The notes under the pieces are model-generated. The model saw nothing but the letters and a program-made list of their open reading frames with translations. It searched no databases and had not been told where the DNA came from. Positions 59,287 through 64,000 of a stretch of DNA of 64,000 nucleotides are shown one piece after another. The DNA comes from Methylobacterium cerastii (GTDB taxonomy: Bacteria; Pseudomonadota; Alphaproteobacteria; Rhizobiales; Beijerinckiaceae), in contig NZ_BPQG01000029.1 of assembly GCF_022179125.1 (NCBI RefSeq), positions 1 through 64,000 on the forward strand. The letters run 5' to 3'. A program made the translations under genes and the position numbers. Position 1 is the first letter of the stretch. The number at the start of each line of letters is the position of its first letter.

Positions 59287-60402
59287 ATGGAACGCCGCAG
59301 CTTCCTTCAGAGCGCCGTCGTCGGCGCGGGCCTCGCCGCAGCCGGCGGAGGCGCCGCCACCGCGGCCGTCGACCCGGCGGCCCTGCCCGGCAACCGGCCG
59401 TCCGATCCCGCGAGCCTCCCCCTCGTCACCGATCCGGGCGAGCGCCGCGGCGAGATGCTCTACCGGTCCTTCGGCCGGCATTCCGACAAGATCTCGGCCA
59501 TCGGCATGGGCGGGTTCCACCTCGGCAAGAGCGCGGTGACGGACGACGAGGCGACGCGGCTGATCCACCAGGGGATCGAGCGCGGCATCACCTTCATGGA
59601 CAATTGCTGGGACTACAACGAGGGCCGCTCCGAGCTGCGCATGGGCGCGGCGCTGCAGGACGGCAGCCGGCGCGACAAGGTGTTCCTGATGTCCAAGATG
59701 GACGGGCGCACCAAGGAGGAGGCGACGAAGCAGATCGACGCCTCGCTGCACCGCCTGCGCACCGACCGGATCGACCTCGTCCAGCACCACGAGATCCTGC
59801 GCTACGACGACCCCGACCGGGTCTTCGCCGAGGGCGGCGCGATGGAGGCCTTCGTCGAGGCCAAGAAGGCGGGCAAGCTGCGCTACATCGGCTTCACCGG
59901 CCACAAGGACCCGCGCATCCACCTGCAGATGCTGGAGGTCGCCCACGAGCGCGGGTTCCAGTTCGATTCGGTGCAGATGCCGCTCAACGTCATGGACGCG
60001 CATTTCCGCTCGTTCGGCCACCTCGTGCTGCCCTACCTCGTCCAGAACGGCATCGCGGCGCTGGGCATGAAGACCTTCGGCGACGGCGTCATCCTGAAGA
60101 GCGACGCGCCGATCGAGCCGATCGAGTACTTGCATTTCGGCCTCAACCTGCCGGTCTCGGTGCTGATCACCGGCATCCAGAGCCAGCGCGACCTCGATCA
60201 GGCCTTCGAGGCGGTGAAGACGTTCCGGCCGATGGACAAGGCGGCGGTGGCCGAGTTGCTCGGGCGCAGCCGGCCCTACGCGCTGGAAGGCAAGTACGAG
60301 CTGTTCAAGACCAGCGCGACCTTCGACGGCACCGCCAAGAACGCGGCGTGGCTCGGGGAGGACGTCCCGGGGGTGAAGACCCTCGCCCCGACGATGGAGT
60401 GA
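59287..60402 (+). CDS. Tat-exported aldo/keto reductase next to lar genes
   Basis: A 371-residue protein. A twin-arginine signal (MERRSFLQSAVVGAGLAAAGG) leads to an AKR domain beginning MLYRSFGRHSDKISAIGMGG. The tetrad is intact: Asp and Tyr in FMDNCWDYNEG, Lys in VFLMSKMDG and His in DLVQHHEIL. The core continues LRYIGFTGHKDPRIH, MPLNVMDAHFRSFG and NGIAALGMKTFGDG. The C-terminus includes SVLITGIQSQRDLDQAFEAV. AGGAG lies seven bases before the ATG. Its place right behind larCEB suggests a functional link, but no precedent for NPN in AKRs is known to me. Confidence 0.85.
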   Translation: MERRSFLQSAVVGAGLAAAGGGAATAAVDPAALPGNRPSDPASLPLVTDPGERRGEMLYRSFGRHSDKISAIGMGGFHLGKSAVTDDEATRLIHQGIERGITFMDNCWDYNEGRSELRMGAALQDGSRRDKVFLMSKMDGRTKEEATKQIDASLHRLRTDRIDLVQHHEILRYDDPDRVFAEGGAMEAFVEAKKAGKLRYIGFTGHKDPRIHLQMLEVAHERGFQFDSVQMPLNVMDAHFRSFGHLVLPYLVQNGIAALGMKTFGDGVILKSDAPIEPIEYLHFGLNLPVSVLITGIQSQRDLDQAFEAVKTFRPMDKAAVAELLGRSRPYALEGKYELFKTSATFDGTAKNAAWLGEDVPGVKTLAPTME

Positions 60403-60484
60403 TTTTTGCCAGGGTGTCGGTGACCGCTGGCGCCCGCCGCCTATCCCTTCGATGATCGATCCGACCCTACCGTCAGGACACACC

Positions 60485-61069
60485 ATGAAGCGCCTCGCCG
60501 CCCTCGCACTTCCCGCCCTCGTCCTGCTGCCGCAGGCGGCATTCGCCCATCCCGGCCACGGCGAGGCCGCGGGCCTCGTCCACGGCTTCCTGCACCCGGT
60601 GAGCGGGGCCGACCACGTCCTCGCTATGGTCGCGGTCGGGCTGCTCGCGGGCCTGCGGGGCGGACGGGCCCTGTGGGCGCTGCCGGCCTCCTTCCTCGCG
60701 CTGATGGCGGTGGGCGCGGGGCTCGGCATGGCCGGGTTCGCGCTGCCGCTGGCCGAGGCCGGGATCGCCCTCTCGGTCGTCGCCTTCGGCCTCGCGGCGG
60801 TGTTCGGGCTTCGGCTGCCGCTCGCCGCGCTCGGTGCCCTCGTCGGCGGCTTCGCCGTCTTCCACGGTTACGCCCACGGCGCCGAGATGCCCGAGACCGC
60901 CTCCGGCCTCGTCTACGGACTCGGCTTCCTCGCCGGCACCGCCCTGCTCCACGCCGTCGGGCTCGGCCTCGGCCTGGTCGCGGCCGGAACCCGCCGTACG
61001 GTCATGGCTCCCATGCTCGGCGGCACGGTCGCCGTCCTCGGCGTCGCGCTGATCGCGAGCCATTTCTAA
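60485..61069 (+). CDS. hupE: HupE/UreJ-family nickel permease
   Basis: A 194-residue inner-membrane secondary transporter of nickel (possibly cobalt). A signal-like first helix (LALPALVLLPQAAFA) is followed by the His-rich nickel motif HPGHGEAAGLVHGFLHP then SGADHVLAM, which fits the HPx5DH-type signature. Six further hydrophobic segments include FHGYAHGAEMPE with another His cluster. The chain ends in an Ala/Val/Leu-rich helix. It follows the lar cluster and AKR and can supply their nickel. The ATG at 60485 starts the signal region. Confidence 0.9.
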   Translation: MKRLAALALPALVLLPQAAFAHPGHGEAAGLVHGFLHPVSGADHVLAMVAVGLLAGLRGGRALWALPASFLALMAVGAGLGMAGFALPLAEAGIALSVVAFGLAAVFGLRLPLAALGALVGGFAVFHGYAHGAEMPETASGLVYGLGFLAGTALLHAVGLGLGLVAAGTRRTVMAPMLGGTVAVLGVALIASHF

Positions 61070-61178
61070 GTCGAGACCTCCGGCGGGCCAGGAACCCGCC
61101 GGAGTTTCGCCGCACGAGATCTACGGTTCATCTTTCAGGATCGCGGAGTTTTCCAAACCTCGACTGTAATCCTGCTAG

Positions 61179-61195
61179 TTTGGAACGATTATGAT
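61179..61195. promoter_or_regulatory. Candidate Irr-type (ICE-like) iron box before ftrA
   Basis: TTTGGAACGATTATGAT resembles the iron-control element TTTAGAACGATTCTAAA read by Irr in Rhizobiales. It lies in an A+T-rich stretch about 50 bases before the first ftr gene. The match is imperfect on the right half; the call rests on motif memory and the iron genes that follow. Confidence 0.4.
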
Positions 61196-61247
61196 TTGAG
61201 CATGTGACGAACATGCCTCTTCCAATTTCGGCGCGGCCGGGTATGCG

Positions 61248-61805
61248 ATGCTCCCCATGCGCGCGCACCGTCTCCTCCTCCCCCTGCTGGCCCTTCCCCT
61301 GCTCGCCGCCTCCGCGGTCGCCAAGGAGATCCCCGTCGGGCCTCACGTGACCCAGAACGGTCTCGAGGTCGCGGCGGTGTACCTGCAGCCGATCGAGATG
61401 GACCCGCCCGACATGATGCGCGCGGCGGCGCAGTCCGACCTGCACCTCGAGGCCGACATCCGCGCGGCCAAGGACAACCGCAACGGGTTCGCCGAGGGCG
61501 ACTTCGTGCCCTTCCTGGCCGTCACCTTCGAGGTGGTGAAGCTCGACGGCGACAAGCCCACCGACCAGAAGGTGGCGGGCGCGCTGATGGGCATGGTCGC
61601 CAACGACGGCCCGCATTACGGCGACAACGTCAAGCTGTTCGGGCCCGGGCGCTACCGCCTGAAGCTCACCGTGGCGCCCCCCGGGCCGCACGCGCATTTC
61701 GGCCGCCACGTCGACAAGGAAACCGGGGTGGCCGAGTGGTTCAAGCCGTTCGACGTCACCCAGGACTTCACCTTCGCCGGCATCGGCAAGAAGGGCGCGT
61801 ATTGA
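61248..61805 (+). CDS. ftrA: Periplasmic iron-transport protein FtrA (P19 family)
   Basis: A 185-residue secreted protein of the P19/Tpd iron-uptake family. The signal peptide ends near ASAVAKE. Typical motifs are EIPVGPHVTQNGLEVAAVYLQPIEM, then DLHLEADIRAAKDNRNGF, NDGPHYGDNVKLFGPGRY and GPHAHFGRHVDKETGV, which supply His and Met ligands for copper or iron. In FtrABCD systems this protein binds Fe2+ and passes electrons. Start at 61248 or at the ATG three codons later (61257). ftrB follows after 2 nt. Confidence 0.9.
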   Translation: MLPMRAHRLLLPLLALPLLAASAVAKEIPVGPHVTQNGLEVAAVYLQPIEMDPPDMMRAAAQSDLHLEADIRAAKDNRNGFAEGDFVPFLAVTFEVVKLDGDKPTDQKVAGALMGMVANDGPHYGDNVKLFGPGRYRLKLTVAPPGPHAHFGRHVDKETGVAEWFKPFDVTQDFTFAGIGKKGAY

Positions 61806-61807
61806 GG

Positions 61808-62155
61808 ATGCGGACAGCGACCAGCCTCCTCGCCCTCTGCGCGCTCCTCCTCGCACCGCTCGCGGCGCGCGCCGACGACATGCCGGTGATCAAGGTCGAG
61901 ATGAAGGACGGGGTGATCCTTCCCGCGATCATCGAGGTTCCGGCCAAGACCCGCTTCAAGCTGGAGATCTCGAACACCGGCGCCTCGCCGGTGGAGTTCG
62001 AAAGCCTCGAGCTGAAGCGCGAGAAGGCGCTCGCCGCCGGCTCGACCTCGTCGATCATCTTCCGCACCCTCGATCCGGGCAGCTACGACGTCTTCGACGA
62101 CTTCCATCCGGAGGCGAAGGCGACGCTGGTGGCCAAGGATCCGGTGGCGAAGTAG
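61808..62155 (+). CDS. ftrB: Cupredoxin-domain protein FtrB
   Basis: A 115-residue periplasmic protein with a signal peptide (MRTATSLLALCALLLAPLAARA) and a cupredoxin-like domain: VIKVEMKDGVILPAIIEVPA, FKLEISNTGASPVEFES and FRTLDPGSYDVFDDFHPEAK. Several His/Met copper ligands of classical cupredoxins are lacking, as in other FtrB/EfeO-like domains. It probably oxidises or shuttles ferrous iron toward the permease. It lies 2 nt after ftrA and 3 nt before the next gene. Confidence 0.88.
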   Translation: MRTATSLLALCALLLAPLAARADDMPVIKVEMKDGVILPAIIEVPAKTRFKLEISNTGASPVEFESLELKREKALAAGSTSSIIFRTLDPGSYDVFDDFHPEAKATLVAKDPVAK

Positions 62156-62158
62156 CCG

Positions 62159-63562
62159 GTGGCCGGCGCGACCCTCAGCCCCGGCCGGGAGGCCTGGATC
62201 GACGCACGCCTCGCCGCCTTCGGCGACTGGCTCCGCCGGCACGGCGGCGTGCTGCGCGGCATCCAGTGGGTTGTGGTCGGCGTCTACGTCGTGCTCGTCG
62301 CCGTGCCCGCCTTCCTGCCGCTGCCGGACCGCTCCGCGCACCTCTGGTCGAACCTGACGCTGCTGGCGCAGTTCGCGTTCTGGGGCGTCTGGTGGCCGTT
62401 CGTGCTGGTCAGCATGGTGGTGGCCGGCCGCGCATGGTGCGGGGTCCTGTGCCCCGAAGGCACGCTCACCGAGTTCGCCAGCCGCTGGAGCCTCGGCCGC
62501 GCCGTGCCGCGCTGGATCACCTGGGGTGGATGGCCGTTCCTGGCGTTCGCCGGCACTACGGTCTACGGCCAGATGGTCAGCGTCTACGGCTACCCGAAGC
62601 CGGTGCTCGCCGTGCTTGGCGGCTCGACCGTGGCGGCGATCCTCGTCGGCGCCGTCTACGGGCGCAACAAGCGGGTGTGGTGCCGCTACCTCTGCCCGGT
62701 CAACGGCGTGTTCGCGGTGCTCTCGAAGCTCGCGCCGGTGAGCTTCCAGGTCGACGGCGCCGCCTGGAGCGCCTCGCCGAAGCCGCTCCGGGCCGACGGC
62801 TTCAACTGCGCGCCGCTCGTGGCGGTCAAGACCATGCGGGGATCGGGCGCCTGCCACATGTGCGGGCGCTGCAGCGGCTATCGCGGGGCCGTGCGTCTCG
62901 CCCGCCGCTCGCCCAACCACGAGATCGTGCACGTGGCCGGCGACGAGCCGTCGCTCGACCAGACCGTGCTGATCCTGTTCGGCATGATGGGTCTCGCCGT
63001 CGGCGCGTTCCAGTGGTCGTCGAGCCCCTGGTACGTCGACGGCAAGCAGTGGCTCGCCACCTGGCTGATCGAGCGCGGCGTGACTTGGCCGCTGGAGACC
63101 TCGGCGCCGTGGTTCGTGCTGACGAACTACCCCGAGCACAACGACGTGCTCACCCTCCTCGACGGCGCGATGCTGCTCGCCTACGTCGGCGCCGCCTGCC
63201 TCGGGATCGGCTTGGCGCTCACCGCGCTGGTGGCGCTGGCCACCCGCGCGGCCGGGCCGTGGTCGATGACCCGGTTCCACCACCTGACGCAGGCGCTGAT
63301 CCCGATCGCCGGCTGCGGCGTCTTCCTCGGCCTCTCGGCGCTCACGGTCTCGTTCCTGCGTGGCGAAGGCATCGCCCTGCCCTACGTGAACGAGGTCCGC
63401 GCCGGCCTGCTCGCCGGGGCGAGCCTGTGGAGCCTGTGGCTGGCTTGGCGGATCGCCGGGCTGTCGGCCGCCGGCCCGCGCCGGGTCGCGGCCACCCTCT
63501 GCATCGGCGCCGCAGCCGGCCTCGCGGTCGCGAACTGGGCGCTTCTCTTCTGGATCTGGTAG
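62159..63562 (+). CDS. ftrD: 4Fe-4S membrane oxidoreductase FtrD (NapH-like)
   Basis: A 467-residue inner-membrane protein of the NapH/polyferredoxin type. The two CxxxCP motifs that mark the membrane electron carriers, AWCGVLCPEGTL and VWCRYLCPVNG, lie at the ends of helices. A cytoplasmic-side Fe-S motif, ACHMCGRCSGYRGAV, follows. About eight hydrophobic segments are present. It is thought to accept electrons from the periplasmic iron oxidation step. The start is a GTG, three bases after the ftrB stop. Confidence 0.9.
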   Translation: MAGATLSPGREAWIDARLAAFGDWLRRHGGVLRGIQWVVVGVYVVLVAVPAFLPLPDRSAHLWSNLTLLAQFAFWGVWWPFVLVSMVVAGRAWCGVLCPEGTLTEFASRWSLGRAVPRWITWGGWPFLAFAGTTVYGQMVSVYGYPKPVLAVLGGSTVAAILVGAVYGRNKRVWCRYLCPVNGVFAVLSKLAPVSFQVDGAAWSASPKPLRADGFNCAPLVAVKTMRGSGACHMCGRCSGYRGAVRLARRSPNHEIVHVAGDEPSLDQTVLILFGMMGLAVGAFQWSSSPWYVDGKQWLATWLIERGVTWPLETSAPWFVLTNYPEHNDVLTLLDGAMLLAYVGAACLGIGLALTALVALATRAAGPWSMTRFHHLTQALIPIAGCGVFLGLSALTVSFLRGEGIALPYVNEVRAGLLAGASLWSLWLAWRIAGLSAAGPRRVAATLCIGAAAGLAVANWALLFWIW

Positions 63563-63600
63563 CGCGCGCGCTTCCTCAACGCGAAAGCCGGGATATCCGC

Positions 63601-64000
63601 ATGATCGGAGCCTTCGTCATCGCCTTCCGCGAGGTCATCGAGGCGGGCCTCATCATCTCGATCGTGCTGGCGGCCACCCGCGGCATCCCCGGGCGCGGCC
63701 GCTGGGTCGCCCTCGGCATCGTCGGGGGCCTGGCCGGCGCCGCCCTCGTCGCGCTGTTCGCGGAGAAGATCTCGGACGCGTTCGAGGGCGCGGGGCAGGA
63801 CCTGCTCAACGCCGCCGTGCTGATCGTCGCCGTGCTGATGCTGGTCTGGCACAACACCTGGATGGCGGCCCACGGACGCGAGCTCGCCGGCGAATTGCGG
63901 GCGGCGGGCGAGGCGGTCCGCTCCGGGCGGCGCACCGCGGCGGCGCTGGCGCTGGTCGTCGGCGCGGCGATCCTGCGCGAGGGCGCCGAGCTCGTGCTGT
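63601..64000 (+). CDS. ftrC: Iron permease FtrC (FTR1 family), partial
   Basis: The first 133 codons of an FTR1-family iron permease; the gene runs off the window. The N-terminal motif FVIAFREVIEAGLIISIVL contains the first REXXE iron motif (REVIE), and the second is reached at ILREGAELVL near the end. Between them are three hydrophobic segments. FTR1-type permeases import ferric iron produced at the surface. It is the fourth gene of the ftr run, 38 nt after ftrD. Confidence 0.93.
   Translation, partial: MIGAFVIAFREVIEAGLIISIVLAATRGIPGRGRWVALGIVGGLAGAALVALFAEKISDAFEGAGQDLLNAAVLIVAVLMLVWHNTWMAAHGRELAGELRAAGEAVRSGRRTAAALALVVGAAILREGAELVL

Overview
The window looks like chromosomal DNA of a Methylobacterium-type alphaproteobacterium (Hyphomicrobiales). 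GC is very high. The order ntrY-ntrX-hfq-hflX is a known alphaproteobacterial arrangement. The mix of cold-shock protein, DUF2934, EF-hand, CHRD and DUF6481-type small proteins, Tat-exported oxidoreductases and FtrABCD iron uptake fits the same group. The genus is an inference from gene content, not from a marker alignment. I see no integrase, transposase, phage gene, CRISPR array or rRNA.

Layout. 1-200: GC-rich palindromic repeat. 302-7303 (minus): ntrY, ntrX, hfq, hflX and a class III cyclase. 7456-7548: a selenocysteine tRNA (selC), then an AEC-family transporter. 8665-10882: a 16-bp perfect palindrome, probably a Zur operator, in front of a ZnuD-type TonB receptor. 10919-13076: small secreted and hypothetical genes, with a deformylase-like protein that lacks metal ligands. 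13175-19794 (minus): the tamA-tamB outer-membrane assembly pair. 20193-31722: mostly small, secreted or hypothetical proteins, plus a HAD phosphatase, AmpG, a nucleotide-exchange-type transporter, two overlapping Tat-exported oxidoreductases, a CHRD protein and an XRE regulator.

32537-40899 (plus) is a complete kdp potassium-uptake operon: a 27-aa upstream microprotein, then kdpF, A, B, C, D and E. 41013-41606 is a ClpP-like protein. 41611-49713 (minus) is a metal and cofactor uptake block. It starts with a cobalamin riboswitch and a TonB receptor (BtuB-like), then two DUF2946 proteins, PCuAC, SCO1/SenC, a PepSY membrane protein and a second TonB receptor. This looks like copper acquisition for the periplasm. 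50178-56168 holds a DUF2778 L,D-transpeptidase-like protein, a mannose-1-phosphate guanylyltransferase, an alkaline-phosphatase-superfamily enzyme and an uncharacterised secreted protein.

56392-64000 (plus) is a nickel and iron block. larC-larE-larB make the nickel-pincer (NPN) cofactor and are tightly overlapped. They are followed by a Tat-exported aldo/keto reductase, a HupE/UreJ nickel permease, and ftrA-ftrB-ftrD-ftrC ferrous iron uptake; ftrC runs off the end.

The common theme is metal and ion homeostasis: Zn (Zur/ZnuD), K (Kdp), corrinoid (riboswitch), Cu (PCuAC/SCO/PepSY/DUF2946), Ni (Lar/HupE) and Fe (Ftr). The best candidates for new biology are the larA-less lar cluster with its exported reductase, the copper/TonB cluster behind the B12 riboswitch, the metal-ligand-less deformylase homologue, a four-cysteine secreted protein family present twice here, and a microprotein at the head of kdp.
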